In this document: piece after piece, positions 33,374-42,101 of the stretch
How positions within the stretch are numbered: the stretch's first letter is position 1
Layout: each line of letters begins with the position of its first letter
Assembly: GCA_028691285.1 (NCBI GenBank)
Contig: JAQUZO010000002.1
Span: forward strand, 1 to 50,448
Direction of reading: 5' to 3'
DNA: 50,448 bases
From: Anaerovibrio sp.
GTDB taxonomy: Bacteria > Bacillota > Negativicutes > Selenomonadales > Selenomonadaceae
Notes under the pieces: model-generated
Databases searched by the model: none
Seen by the model: the letters and a program-made list of their open reading frames with translations, nothing else
What the model was told of the DNA's origin: nothing
Program-made: the position numbers and the translations under genes

Positions 33374-33407
33374 AATAGGCTTATGCCAAATACGACATAA
33401 GCCTATT
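33374..33407 (-). repeat. 12-bp perfect hairpin between ilvC and leuC
   Basis: AATAGGCTTATG and CATAAGCCTATT pair perfectly around a 10-base loop. On the minus strand it is followed by only a short T run (TTTGCGG), so it is at best a weak terminator. It could stabilise the ilvN-ilvC part of the transcript or mark a processing point. Confidence 0.75.
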
Positions 33408-33444
33408 CACTAACTAACTATTTACTGATACAGAATATCAGAGC

Positions 33445-34458
33445 TTAGTCCTTGGACAAATCAGCGCCGTCCTTCAGCCAGCTCATCATGCCGCGCAGAT
33501 TGGAGCCAACCTGCTCAATCTGATGCTCAGCATTCAGCTTGCGCATAGCATAGAAGTTTGGCCAGCCAACCTTGTTGTCGGTAAGGAACTTGTTGGCAAA
33601 GGTACCATCCTGGATTTCCTTCAATACCTGCTCCATTGCCTTGCGGCTAGGCTCAGCTACGACACGAGGACCGGATACATAGTCACCATACTCAGCAGTA
33701 TTGGAAATAGACTTGCGCATCTTTGCCATGCCGCCCTCATACATGAGGTCAACGATGAGCTTCATCTCATGGAAGCACTCGAAATATGCAATCTCAGGCT
33801 GATATCCGGCAGCTACCAGAGTCTCAAAACCGTTTTTGATCAGAGAGCATACACCGCCGCAGAGAACAGCCTGCTCACCGAAGAGATCAGTTTCAGTCTC
33901 CTCCTTGAAGGTAGTCTGGATGCAGCCGGAACGAGTACCGCCAATACCGCGGGCATAAGCCAGTGCCAGCTCGAAGCAGTGACCGGTAGCATCCTGATAA
34001 GCAGCAAACACATCAGGAACACCGCCGCCTTCGGTAAAGGTACGGCGTACCAGATGACCAGGCCCCTTTGGAGCAACCATGAATACATCCACATCAGCAG
34101 GAGGAATGATCTGCTGGAAATGGATATTGAAGCCATGAGCAAAAGCCAATGCGCTGCCGGACTTCAGATTTGGAGCAATCTCCTTCTTATATACCTCAGC
34201 CTGCTTTTCATCAGGAATCAAAATCATAACGATGTCGGCAGCTGCTACAGCCTCACCAACTGGCAGAACCTTCAGACCCTTGCTCTCAGCAACAGCCTTG
34301 GACTTGGAACCATTATACAGACCTACAATTACATTCAGGCCGCTCTCCTTCAAATTCAGTGCATGCGCATGACCCTGAGAACCATAGCCAATAATAGCAA
34401 CTGTCTTGTCCTTGATAACTTCCCAATTTACATCCTGGTCATAAAAGATTTTTGCCAT
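33445..34458 (-). CDS. ilvC: Ketol-acid reductoisomerase
   Basis: This class I enzyme of about 337 residues isomerises and reduces acetolactate to 2,3-dihydroxyisovalerate. The nucleotide loop [13 protein letters not shown] and the catalytic region ([10 protein letters not shown], then the Mg2+-binding [12 protein letters not shown]) are clear. The cofactor loop reads LYNGSKSK, and its Ser/Lys residues suggest NADPH use. The track starts at 34476; I choose the ATG at 34458 (MAKIFYDQD) because GGAGAG precedes it and the family begins there. Its start overlaps the 3' end of ilvN by 20 bases. Codon choice looks biased, as in highly expressed genes. Confidence 0.94.
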   Translation of the reverse strand: MAKIFYDQDVNWEVIKDKTVAIIGYGSQGHAHALNLKESGLNVIVGLYNGSKSKAVAESKGLKVLPVGEAVAAADIVMILIPDEKQAEVYKKEIAPNLKSGSALAFAHGFNIHFQQIIPPADVDVFMVAPKGPGHLVRRTFTEGGGVPDVFAAYQDATGHCFELALAYARGIGGTRSGCIQTTFKEETETDLFGEQAVLCGGVCSLIKNGFETLVAAGYQPEIAYFECFHEMKLIVDLMYEGGMAKMRKSISNTAEYGDYVSGPRVVAEPSRKAMEQVLKEIQDGTFANKFLTDNKVGWPNFYAMRKLNAEHQIEQVGSNLRGMMSWLKDGADLSKD

Positions 34459-34969
34459 AATACTCTCTCTCCTCACAATGTTCTTGTATTGAGTGCTCGC
34501 CCCGTTCCAGGCCGATAAGGCCCGTCCTGATTATTTCCAGTATCCCGTACGGCTTCAGGAGACGGGTAAATGCCGTCACCTTGTCATCATCGCCGGTAAC
34601 CTCAAAAATCAGAGTCGTAGGCTGCACATCAATGACCCGAGCTCTGAAAAGCTCTGCCATCTTTAACACATCCAGTCTGTTGGTATCATCTGCACTGACC
34701 TTGATCATGGTCATGCCGCGATAAACAGCCGCACCGTCTGCCAGCCGCTGAACGGCTTCCACATCCGGCAGCTTTTCCAGCTGCTTCATCATCTGATCCA
34801 CCAGATATTCATCCCCGTGCACTACCACAGTAATGCGGGAAAACTCAGGAGACTCCGTAATACCCACAGCGAGGCTGTCAATATTGAACTCCCTGCGCGA
34901 AAACATACTTGCTACACGAACCAGCACACCAGTCTGATTCTTCACCAAAACAGATAATACATGCTTCAT
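34439..34969 (-). CDS. ilvN: Acetolactate synthase, small (regulatory) subunit
   Basis: This subunit of about 176 residues activates the large subunit and gives valine feedback inhibition. The N-terminal ACT domain begins [25 protein letters not shown], the classical IlvN opening, and the ALS_ss_C domain follows from about residue 80. The ATG at 34969 has GGGAGG upstream; the track's earlier start lacks support. It is the first gene of the operon. The last seven codons overlap the ilvC start, so translation is probably linked. The promoter lies about 65 bases upstream and the short leader contains no T-box or obvious attenuator. Confidence 0.93.
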   Translation of the reverse strand: MKHVLSVLVKNQTGVLVRVASMFSRREFNIDSLAVGITESPEFSRITVVVHGDEYLVDQMMKQLEKLPDVEAVQRLADGAAVYRGMTMIKVSADDTNRLDVLKMAELFRARVIDVQPTTLIFEVTGDDDKVTAFTRLLKPYGILEIIRTGLIGLERGEHSIQEHCEEREYYGKNLL

Positions 34970-35034
34970 AAAGAAAATACCTCCCATACCATCTGCTCAC
35001 GGCCACTGCAACAAGTTTTCGTTGAGCTTTGTCT

Positions 35035-35063
35035 ATTATTACTCATTAACACTAATTTGTCAA
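35035..35063 (-). promoter_or_regulatory. Promoter of the ilv/leu operon
   Basis: A perfect -35 TTGACA and a -10 AATAAT are 17 bases apart on the minus strand. The expected leader is about 60 bases, too short for a T-box, so control is probably exerted at the promoter. Confidence 0.75.
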
Positions 35064-35070
35064 CCTTTGA

Positions 35071-35085
35071 TGTAAATATATTACA
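35071..35085. promoter_or_regulatory. Possible operator upstream of the ilv/leu promoter
   Basis: TGTAA-ATATA-TTACA is a perfect inverted repeat seven bases upstream of the -35 element. A second imperfect hairpin (GGTATTTGTTT with AAACAAATATCC) lies at about 35102..35134. A dimeric regulator could bind here; which one is unknown. Confidence 0.4.
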
Positions 35086-35183
35086 CCTGTTGTTTTTGCA
35101 GAGGATATTTGTTTTCTCGCAATAAACAAATACCGTTTTAAGATAAAAAGTTTGCTCAAAAAGCGTCTTTGTCCTTTTACAGG

Positions 35184-35654
35184 TTACATATCCCAATTCA
35201 TGTAAGGATTGTGTATCAAATTGGAATTGTAGTAGCGTGAATCATGGGAAACCTCTCTGCCTGCCCATTCCGGCAGATAAAGGGGCGCATCCTCAGATGG
35301 CAGCTCCGCCTCCGCAACTATCAGTCCCTCATTGGCACCGGAAAAAACATCTATTTCCCACTGCTGACCATGCAGCTCCTCTGTATAGCGTACCTTTTCT
35401 ACCAGAGGACGCAGGCAGAGCTCATCCAAAAGCTGCCTGGCCTCTGACCGTGGTATCTCATATTCCAGCTCTGTCCGGGAAATCCCCCTGGTCCTGCCTT
35501 TAATGGTCAGAAACCCCTTTTTGCCTCTGATGCGCACCCTGACGATACGATCCGGATCCAGAGAAAGGTATCCCTGAGCTATCTCAGTGCCTCTGTCTTT
35601 AGGCTGCCACAAATCCTGCCTGACTAAAAACTTGCGTTCAATTTCCTTTGCCAT
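35184..35654 (-). CDS. CYTH-domain protein (triphosphate tunnel metalloenzyme family)
   Basis: This 156-residue protein has the CYTH hallmark ExExK at its start (KEIERKFLV), followed by strands with alternating charged residues that line the tunnel: RVRIRGKKGFLTIKG, then ELEYEIP and WEIDVF, and a late EAELPSED. Bacterial members hydrolyse inorganic triphosphate or related compounds; some are adenylate cyclases (CyaB-like). The ATG at 35654 shares a TGATG overlap with the murB stop, so it is translated in a murB operon. I choose it over the GTG one codon earlier. The precise substrate is unknown. Confidence 0.87.
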   Translation of the reverse strand: MAKEIERKFLVRQDLWQPKDRGTEIAQGYLSLDPDRIVRVRIRGKKGFLTIKGRTRGISRTELEYEIPRSEARQLLDELCLRPLVEKVRYTEELHGQQWEIDVFSGANEGLIVAEAELPSEDAPLYLPEWAGREVSHDSRYYNSNLIHNPYMNWDM

Positions 35655-36571
35655 CACTGTTCACCGATAATCCTGACCTCCGGAAATAACCTGACGCCAT
35701 TTTTTGCATAGACTCTGTCCTGCACCTCTTTGATGAGATTCAGCACATCAGCCGCCGTGGCGTGGCCTGAATTGACCACGAAGCCGGCATGCTTGGTGGA
35801 AATCTGTGCGCCTCCCACCTGCAGCCCCTTCAAACCTGTTTCATCAATCAGTGTGCCGGCAAAATAGCCCTGCGGACGCTTGAAGGTACTGCCGGCACTT
35901 GGCAGCTCCAACGGCTGCTTGCTCTCTCTGCGGCTGGTAAAATCAGCAATCTTCGCCTGGATTTCTGCCTGGTCTCCCGGCTCAAGCTCCAGCGTAATTT
36001 CACAGATAGCCTGCCCGTTATGCTGAAAGACGCTGTGTCGATAGCCAAAATCCAGCTCATCCTTCTCATAGGTAATGATTTTGCCATTATGCGCGACTGC
36101 CTTGACCTGTGCCACAACACTCTGCATATCCCCGTCATAGGCGCCGGCGTTCATGAATACCGCGCCGCCGAGGCTGCCGGGGATACCGCAGGCAAACTCC
36201 AAACCTTTGAGTCCGTTCTCTGCGGCAAATTGTGTCACATGCTTCAGATAGGCACCTGCACCGGCAATGATCCGATTACCCTCGCAGTATTTGTAGCTCA
36301 TAGGAGAGTGCAGCTTGATTACAGCACCGCGGATTCCTTTGTCCAGTACCAGCACATTGGAGCCATTGCCCAAAATAGTATGTGGTATATCAAAATCTCT
36401 CAGCAGCACAAAAATCCTCGACAGCTGCTCCATATTGGAAGGGAACAGCAGATAATCTGCCGGCCCGCCGATATTAAATGTAGTATGCCTGCTCATAGGC
36501 TCATTGACAAAGAACTGGTCCTCTCCCAGCAAAGCCCGCACTTCCGCAATAAATTCCTGATTCAATGACAT
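35654..36571 (-). CDS. murB: UDP-N-acetylenolpyruvoylglucosamine reductase
   Basis: This 305-residue flavoenzyme reduces UDP-GlcNAc-enolpyruvate to UDP-MurNAc in peptidoglycan synthesis. The FAD-binding PCMH domain shows HTTFNIGGPADYLL and ILGNGSNVLV. The catalytic Ser lies in PSAGSTFKRP and the catalytic Glu in the C-terminal LFPEVRIIGE. The GAYDGDM loop fits type II MurB. The gene lies divergently from the SGNH hydrolase gene. A possible promoter is TTTTCA-17-TATAAT on the minus strand at about 36628..36656. It is followed by the CYTH gene. Confidence 0.95.
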   Translation of the reverse strand: MSLNQEFIAEVRALLGEDQFFVNEPMSRHTTFNIGGPADYLLFPSNMEQLSRIFVLLRDFDIPHTILGNGSNVLVLDKGIRGAVIKLHSPMSYKYCEGNRIIAGAGAYLKHVTQFAAENGLKGLEFACGIPGSLGGAVFMNAGAYDGDMQSVVAQVKAVAHNGKIITYEKDELDFGYRHSVFQHNGQAICEITLELEPGDQAEIQAKIADFTSRRESKQPLELPSAGSTFKRPQGYFAGTLIDETGLKGLQVGGAQISTKHAGFVVNSGHATAADVLNLIKEVQDRVYAKNGVRLFPEVRIIGEQ

Positions 36572-36666
36572 CTCATCATTCCCTTATCTATTATAATTTT
36601 TATTATATGCAATATATCAGCTTTGATAATTATACTAACAAATATAGCTTTTGAAAAGTGTATTTA

Positions 36667-36695
36667 TTGTTCGTACTGGAATTTTCATGTATAAT
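36667..36695 (+). promoter_or_regulatory. Promoter of the SGNH hydrolase gene
   Basis: A -35 TTGTTC and a perfect -10 TATAAT are separated by 17 bases on the plus strand, about 30 bases before the chosen ATG. The region 36572..36727 serves as a divergent promoter region for murB and this gene. Confidence 0.75.
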
Positions 36696-36727
36696 GAAAA
36701 AGAATTGAATTAATGGAGTTGCACTTT

Positions 36728-38356
36728 ATGCGAAAATTTATAACCTGTTTTCTGGCTTTTTTTGTCATTATCTTCGTTTTTACCGTACTTTGTATTTTTC
36801 TCACAGAAAAAACAGATTTAATGGGACTGAAAAATTATAAAGCTGCCATCAGCTTCTCCAATATGGAGGGACAGACGGTTTTATCCTGGAGCCGCTACCC
36901 CTATCCTTGCTTTTATCAGGTAGAGACCTATTACAGGACAACAGGGCTGGTGGCGAATGAAGAAAAATATCACAAGGTGGCTTCCAGCTTTACCTTTCAG
37001 AACTCCTACACCGTGCCGCCTACGGCAATTCCTGCTTACTACAGGATTACAGCCTATGGCCTTTTCGGCAAATTGTCAGGTGAGGAAGCACTTATTGAGA
37101 ATACGAACTATCGGGAGCCTCTGCGCCCCATGCCGATAACTGAGTACAACCCGGACAAGCCTGCCAGCCTGAAGCCATATTTGGTCTGGCACAGTGTCCC
37201 CGATGGAGTGCTCTATGAGCTGGAGCTTTTGTCCGGGCTGCCGGATGAGGAAAATACCGCCAGGCTTTCCTCCGTCAATCACATTTATGCTACCCAGCAG
37301 ATATTTACCAACGGCCTTCAAATTGACCTGACGCCGTACAGAGAGCTGCCTTCCCTTTACTGGCGGGTGCGTGCCATGAATCTTCGCAAGGAGCCCATTG
37401 GTGTATTTTCCAAGGCTGAACCGATCTATATCGATGCCAGACAGCCGGTTCCCAACAAGCCGCTGCTGAATAAATTTGATCGGATGCCGCATTTCACCCA
37501 GCCGGTCTACCCTGTGTTCAACTGGATTCCCATGCTGGGTGCAGTACGCTATGAGGTAGAGCTCCTGACGGCGCCGCCGCCCCAGGAAAACAATACCCTG
37601 CCGACTCCCGGCAGAAGCTGGGCAAAAACCGTCGACAGCGCCTTCAGCTGCTATGACGAATATGCCAGATATTACGCCGGCACCTATTACTGGCGGGTGC
37701 GGGGACTGGATGCCCAGGGCAATACTGTCGGCACCTATTCCGACACAGACAGCTTTGTGGTGCCCTCCCACCTTTCCCGCCCTCTAGCTGCAGCCTTTGG
37801 TGACAGCATTACCCACGGCGGCGGAGCGGTTTCCTTCTCGCCTGCCAATCTGGAATACAGCTACATAACCTATATGGATGATGAATGTGTCAATCTGGGG
37901 CGCAGCGGCGACACCTCCGCCACTACTCTTGCCCGCTTTGACCGCGATGTCCTGCCTATTATGCCGAAAAATCTCCTGATTATGACCGGCTCCAACAGCC
38001 TGCGCGCTCCCGATATCTCAGCACAAATGGTCATCAGGGATTTGATCGGCATTATCCAGAAATGCCGCAGGAACGATATTCGTCCCATCCTTATGACACT
38101 GCCGCCTATCAATCCCGATAATATCATGCTTGCCTTCCAGACTCCTACAGATCCGAACTGGTACAGCAAGCTGCAGCTCATCAACGGCTTTATCCGTCAG
38201 CAGGATTATTACATCGATCTGGAGCCTTATTTTTATGATGATACCCACAGCAAGCTTGCTCCCGGCTGGGCCAACGACGGTCTCCATGCCGATATACAGG
38301 GCAAGATGCTGATTGGAGAAGTCATCAATCTGCATAAGGATTTATTCCGACGCTGA
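36728..38356 (+). CDS. SGNH/GDSL hydrolase with N-terminal membrane anchor and Fn3-like repeats
   Basis: This 542-residue protein is the only plus-strand gene. It starts with a signal anchor (MRKFITCFLAFFVIIFVFTV). Residues about 30-345 look like three beta-sandwich modules of fibronectin type III style, with repeated YWRVR stretches (YWRVRAMN, YWRVRGLD). The C-terminal SGNH domain (about 355-542) has block I AFGDSITHGGG with the catalytic Ser, block II NLGRSGDTS with Gly, block III MTGSNSLR with Asn, and block V NDGLHADIQG with Asp and His. All catalytic residues are present, so it is likely an active extracytoplasmic esterase, perhaps acting on acyl or acetyl groups of cell-envelope polymers. 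The start at 36728 has GGAG nine bases upstream; the track's ATG at 36713 overlaps that site. The substrate is unknown. Confidence 0.85.
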   Translation: MRKFITCFLAFFVIIFVFTVLCIFLTEKTDLMGLKNYKAAISFSNMEGQTVLSWSRYPYPCFYQVETYYRTTGLVANEEKYHKVASSFTFQNSYTVPPTAIPAYYRITAYGLFGKLSGEEALIENTNYREPLRPMPITEYNPDKPASLKPYLVWHSVPDGVLYELELLSGLPDEENTARLSSVNHIYATQQIFTNGLQIDLTPYRELPSLYWRVRAMNLRKEPIGVFSKAEPIYIDARQPVPNKPLLNKFDRMPHFTQPVYPVFNWIPMLGAVRYEVELLTAPPPQENNTLPTPGRSWAKTVDSAFSCYDEYARYYAGTYYWRVRGLDAQGNTVGTYSDTDSFVVPSHLSRPLAAAFGDSITHGGGAVSFSPANLEYSYITYMDDECVNLGRSGDTSATTLARFDRDVLPIMPKNLLIMTGSNSLRAPDISAQMVIRDLIGIIQKCRRNDIRPILMTLPPINPDNIMLAFQTPTDPNWYSKLQLINGFIRQQDYYIDLEPYFYDDTHSKLAPGWANDGLHADIQGKMLIGEVINLHKDLFRR

Positions 38357-38396
38357 GCGGCTGAGCAGGAGCGCAAGCTGCACAGATGGTTTTTCA

Positions 38397-38436
38397 CAGC
38401 AAAATAGGCTGGGTTTTATCCCAGCCTATTTTGCTG
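38397..38436. terminator. Bidirectional terminator between the SGNH hydrolase and scpB
   Basis: CAGCAAAATAGGCTGGG and its exact complement (17 pairs) surround a 6-base loop. The stem base is A/T-rich on both sides (AAAA/TTTT), which gives a U-rich 3' arm in either direction. It lies between two convergent genes, 40 bases after the SGNH stop and 25 before the scpB stop. Confidence 0.85.
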
Positions 38437-38460
38437 TATGCAATTATCATCTGAAAATAT

Positions 38461-39003
38461 TTATAGAGGGTCCGGCAGCTCCATATCATTCACCTCTGCC
38501 TGAGGCAGCTCCGGCAAATCACTAAGCGTATTCAGGCCGAAGCACTTCAGAAAGGTCTCGGTTGTGCCGTATAATATGGGCCTGCCGATAGCCTCCCTGC
38601 GCCCAAGCTCACGAATCAAATCCATTTCCAGCAGCTTTGCCATGATTTTTTCAATCCGCACGCCTCGGATATGCTCAATTTCCTGTTTGGTAATCGGCTG
38701 CTTGAAGGCCACAATGGACAAAGTCTCCATAGCCGCAGGGGAAAGTCTTTTATCCCTTTCCTCACTCAGCCGCTCCACATAGGAATAATATTTCGAGCGT
38801 GTCACGAGCTGCCAGCCACCCGCTACCTGCTGCAGCTGCAGGCCGCTGTGCCGCTCATCAAGCCCTTGAGCATATGCCGCCGTCAGCTCCGCCAAAGAAG
38901 CGGCGTCAATCACCAAAATTTCCTGCAAAATATCCGATGAAACTGATTCTCCATTCGCAAATAAAATTGCCTCTAAAGCCGCAATTAATTCCTGCCTGTC
39001 CAC
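38461..39003 (-). CDS. scpB: Segregation and condensation protein B
   Basis: This 180-residue protein is the kleisin-associated winged-helix subunit of the SMC-ScpAB condensin. Family marks are ELIAALEAILFANGESVS at the start, the SPAAMETLSIVAFKQPITKQEIE stretch and IGRPILYGTTETFLKCFGL near the end. The ORF track starts at 39084, but the extra 27 residues are not family-like. The GTG at 39003 has GGAGG five bases upstream and gives the normal ScpB start, so I choose it. It follows scpA and ends the long housekeeping cluster before a bidirectional terminator. Confidence 0.92.
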   Translation of the reverse strand: MDRQELIAALEAILFANGESVSSDILQEILVIDAASLAELTAAYAQGLDERHSGLQLQQVAGGWQLVTRSKYYSYVERLSEERDKRLSPAAMETLSIVAFKQPITKQEIEHIRGVRIEKIMAKLLEMDLIRELGRREAIGRPILYGTTETFLKCFGLNTLSDLPELPQAEVNDMELPDPL

Positions 39004-39068
39004 TGCTGCCTCCACCTCTGAACAACAGGCAGCCGCACCCTGACAAAGGATTGCGGCTGCCGCAATTT

Positions 39069-39779
39069 TCATGCTTTTACACACATATAAATTTCACCGC
39101 ACTGAATTTCCTGCTGTACTGCGATTGTCCGCAGCTTGATCAGCTCCAGCAGTGCCAAAAAGGTTGCAATCAGCTCACTGCGGCTGCTGCCTGTAAAAGC
39201 ATCCCCAAATTTCAGCCTGCCGCCCCGGCGATGCAAAAGGGAAATCAGCAGCTCCATCTTGTCCTGTACACTGAATTCCTCCGGCCTGACCAATACCTGA
39301 GGCAGCTGCAGCTCCATGCGGACAGCCAGTACATTGGCAAAGGCCTCCAGCAGATCATCGAGTGACAGATTTTGCGGCGGCAGATGCCGTACCGGCAGAT
39401 CCGCCGGTGCACGGGACATAAATCTCTCCTGTGCCTGCTGCAGCTTCTCCATGACACTGCTGACCTCCTTGAAGCGGCGATATTCCAAAATGCGGTCAAT
39501 CAGCTCCTGACGCGGATCTGCCTCCTCCTCATCCCTTGGCTTGGGCGGCTTTGGCAGAAGCATCCTGGATTTTATCTGCAGCAGAGTAGCTGCCATAATA
39601 ATAAACTCGCTGGCAACCTCTATATCGAAGCTGCGGAAATCATCCAGGTACGCAATGTACTGCTCTGTCAGGGATGCGATGGGAATATCGTAGATATCTA
39701 TTTTATTCTTCTCAATAAGATGCATCAAAAGCTCCATCGGGCCTTCAAAGCATTCCAGCCTTATTGAATACTGTTCCAT
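39069..39779 (-). CDS. scpA: Segregation and condensation protein A
   Basis: This 236-residue kleisin bridges the two SMC heads of bacterial condensin. The N-terminal domain opens with YSIRLECFEGPMELLMHLIEK and continues with IDIYDIPIASLTEQYIAYLD, both diagnostic. The middle is Glu/Pro-rich, as usual, and the C-terminal winged-helix region ends in LELIKLRTIAVQQ. It lies seven bases after trpS and 65 bases before the chosen scpB start. Confidence 0.94.
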   Translation of the reverse strand: MEQYSIRLECFEGPMELLMHLIEKNKIDIYDIPIASLTEQYIAYLDDFRSFDIEVASEFIIMAATLLQIKSRMLLPKPPKPRDEEEADPRQELIDRILEYRRFKEVSSVMEKLQQAQERFMSRAPADLPVRHLPPQNLSLDDLLEAFANVLAVRMELQLPQVLVRPEEFSVQDKMELLISLLHRRGGRLKFGDAFTGSSRSELIATFLALLELIKLRTIAVQQEIQCGEIYMCVKA

Positions 39780-39786
39780 AGCTGCA

Positions 39787-40875
39787 TCAGCCCTGATATT
39801 TGGCCGCCTGCGACCTGATCAGCTCCGCATCAGCAAAATAATTGATCTTCATGGCATTCCTTACATCCTGCAAGGTAGCCTCAGCCACGCTGCGTGCCCG
39901 GTCGCTGCCTGCCCTGAGAATATCATATACAGCAGCAATATCCTTCTCATATTCCCTGCGGCGGGCGCGGATAGGTGCCAGCTCTGCCTGCAGGACATTA
40001 TTCAGGAAGCGCTTGATTTTCACATCGCCAAGACCGCCCCTGGTATAATGCTCTTTCAATTCATCCAGATTTTTATAATCAGGCAGATACTCGGCAAAAT
40101 CCGACTCCTTGCTGAAAGCATCAAGATAAGTAAATACGGTATTGCCTTCCAGGTGGCCAGGGTCAGAAACCTTGATATGGGTAGGATCCGTATACATATT
40201 CATGATTTTTTCCTGAACCGTCTTTTCATCATCGGAAAGATAAATGCAGTTGCCTAGGGATTTGCTCATTTTCGCCTTGCCGTCAGTACCAGGCAGACGG
40301 CGGCAGATATCGTTCTCAGGCAGCATGATATCAGGCTCTACCAATGCCTCCGTATCATAAATGCGGTTGAAGCTGCGGACGATTTCCTTGGTCTGCTCAA
40401 GCATAGGCAGCTGGTCCTCTCCCACAGGCACCAGGGTCGCCTTGAAGGCAGTAATGTCTGCTGCCTGGCTGATTGGATAACAGAAAAAACCTACTGGGAT
40501 GCTTCCCTCGAAGCCGCGCAGCTGAATCTCTGATTTTACGGTAGGATTGCGCTGTACGCGGGCCACAGTAACCAGATTCATATAGTAGAAGGATAATTCC
40601 GTGAGCTGGGGCAGCATTGACTGGATGAATAGGGTGGACTTGGCCGGGTCCAATCCTACAGACAGATAGTCCAGAGCGACCTCAATGATGTTCTGGCGCA
40701 CCTTCTCAGGATTGTCAAAATTGTCAGTCAGGGCCTGGGCATCGGCAATCATTATGTATATATCATCAAAGCTGCCGGAATTCTGCAGCTCTACGCGCCG
40801 CTTCAGAGAACCAACATAATGGCCTACATGAAGCTTGCCAGTAGGTCTGTCACCAGTCAAAATAATCTTTTTCAT
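39787..40875 (-). CDS. trpS: Tryptophanyl-tRNA synthetase
   Basis: This class I synthetase charges tRNA(Trp). The HIGH-equivalent motif is in [13 protein letters not shown] and the KMSKS motif is exact ([10 protein letters not shown]). The 362-residue length is slightly above the usual 330-350 because of a longer central insert around residues 120-170, where [22 protein letters not shown] appears. The gap to the M50 gene is only 42 bases, so there is no room for a T-box and the gene must be read from upstream. Confidence 0.94.
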   Translation of the reverse strand: MKKIILTGDRPTGKLHVGHYVGSLKRRVELQNSGSFDDIYIMIADAQALTDNFDNPEKVRQNIIEVALDYLSVGLDPAKSTLFIQSMLPQLTELSFYYMNLVTVARVQRNPTVKSEIQLRGFEGSIPVGFFCYPISQAADITAFKATLVPVGEDQLPMLEQTKEIVRSFNRIYDTEALVEPDIMLPENDICRRLPGTDGKAKMSKSLGNCIYLSDDEKTVQEKIMNMYTDPTHIKVSDPGHLEGNTVFTYLDAFSKESDFAEYLPDYKNLDELKEHYTRGGLGDVKIKRFLNNVLQAELAPIRARRREYEKDIAAVYDILRAGSDRARSVAEATLQDVRNAMKINYFADAELIRSQAAKYQG

Positions 40876-40917
40876 CGCTAAAAATCCTCCCTATATCAGT
40901 GCACAAGCACCCCTTAC

Positions 40918-41541
40918 TTAAAAGAAAACCCCAATCACAGAATCAAATATATTTAAAATAAAACGCTGCATAGGAATCAAAATCATGGTCAGAAACGGCG
41001 TCATCATCAGGAAAATAAGAATGATGAAGCTGTACCGTTCCAGAGACATCATCTTGTAGGCGTATTTGCCCGGCAGAAGCACCATCAGCACCCTTGAGCC
41101 GTCCAAAGGCGGCAGCGGCAGCATATTGAAGATGGCAAAATTGATGTTGAAAAGCACCATCATAGAAAGCACCAGCCTGACGCCTTCGGAAAAAATTCCC
41201 AGCTTGAACAGCACCGCCATGACAAGCAAGGACAAAAAGGCCACAACCAGATTGGAAGCAGGCCCTGCCAGTGCTACCAGCATTTCTCCCTTGCGCCAGT
41301 CACGAAAATTGCGGGAATTTATCATCACAGGCTTTGCCCAGCCAAAATGTGCAACCAGAAGCATCAAAAGACCTATAGGGTCAATATGCGCCTTGGGATT
41401 CAGGGTAAGTCGCCCCATCATGCGGGGAGTAAAGTCTCCCATAGCGACCGCTACCCTGGCATGGGCATACTCATGGACAACCAGAGCTATCAGCAGCCCC
41501 GGCAAACCTGCTATCAGGCTCATCAGACTAAAATCAAACAT
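40918..41541 (-). CDS. Site-2 protease family membrane metalloprotease (M50)
   Basis: This 207-residue membrane protein has the zinc motif HEYAH (HExxH) in the first helix (VVHEYAHARVAVAMGD) and the third-ligand motif NMLPLPPLDGSRVL in a later helix. It is a short M50 protein without a PDZ domain, like the SpoIVFB/YwhC-type proteins of Firmicutes. Members cut membrane-embedded substrates, but no substrate is suggested here. It starts 11 bases after the Nudix gene. Confidence 0.87.
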   Translation of the reverse strand: MFDFSLMSLIAGLPGLLIALVVHEYAHARVAVAMGDFTPRMMGRLTLNPKAHIDPIGLLMLLVAHFGWAKPVMINSRNFRDWRKGEMLVALAGPASNLVVAFLSLLVMAVLFKLGIFSEGVRLVLSMMVLFNINFAIFNMLPLPPLDGSRVLMVLLPGKYAYKMMSLERYSFIILIFLMMTPFLTMILIPMQRFILNIFDSVIGVFF

Positions 41542-41552
41542 ACAAGACCTCC

Positions 41553-42101
41553 TTACCTGCTGTTATGCAATTCTCGGAAAAGCAGCACAGCCGTAATTGA
41601 CTTGGCATCGCAAATCTCACCGGATTTTATCTTTTCTACGGCCTCTGCCATCGTCAATACACAAACATTGATGAACTCATCAGCATCAGGATGCTGACTG
41701 CCGGAGGTCAGTCCCTCCGCTGCATAAATGGAAATATACTCATCTGAAAATCCCACCGTAGTAGCAAGCCTGGTCAGGAAGGTATATTTTTCTGCCCGAT
41801 AACCGGTTTCCTCCGAAAGCTCCCGGCTGGCACATGCCAAAGCATCTTCTCCCTGAAAATCCAGCTTGCCTGCAGGAATCTCCAGAGTAACCTGATGGAT
41901 AGGATAACGGTACTGGCGCACAAAAATCAAATTTCCCTCAGCAGTGACAGGCAGCACTGCCGCAGCGCCAGGATGCTTGACCCACTCACGGATTGCCGTG
42001 CCGCCATTGGGCAGTCTTACAGTATCTCTTTTGACATGCAGCAAAGTACCGTCAAATATATCTTCACTGCTGAGCTTTTTTTCAATTAAATCCTCATCCA
42101 T
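41553..42101 (-). CDS. Nudix hydrolase, ADP-ribose pyrophosphatase type
   Basis: This 182-residue protein matches ADP-ribose pyrophosphatases (NudF/YqkG), which split ADP-ribose into AMP and ribose 5-phosphate. The fold marks include FVRQYRYPIHQVTLEIPAG. The Nudix box reads GKLDFQGED-ALACAS-RELSEETGY. The REL-EETG core is complete, but there are six residues instead of five between the first Gly and Glu, a one-residue insertion. The gene overlaps recN by eight bases. Hydrolase identity is good; the substrate is inferred. Confidence 0.87.
   Translation of the reverse strand: MDEDLIEKKLSSEDIFDGTLLHVKRDTVRLPNGGTAIREWVKHPGAAAVLPVTAEGNLIFVRQYRYPIHQVTLEIPAGKLDFQGEDALACASRELSEETGYRAEKYTFLTRLATTVGFSDEYISIYAAEGLTSGSQHPDADEFINVCVLTMAEAVEKIKSGEICDAKSITAVLLFRELHNSR

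Noticed and set aside
34970-35034. T-box or leader-peptide attenuator before ilvN
   Set aside because: Only about 60 bases lie between the predicted transcription start and the ATG. There is no T-box sequence, no terminator hairpin and no run of Val/Leu/Ile codons.
39004-39084. Longer scpB start with a signal-peptide-like N-terminus
   Set aside because: ScpB is a cytoplasmic protein. The GTG at 39003 has a good GGAGG site and gives the normal start, so the extension is not coding.
40876-40917. T-box upstream of trpS
   Set aside because: The gap is 42 bases, far too short for a T-box leader.
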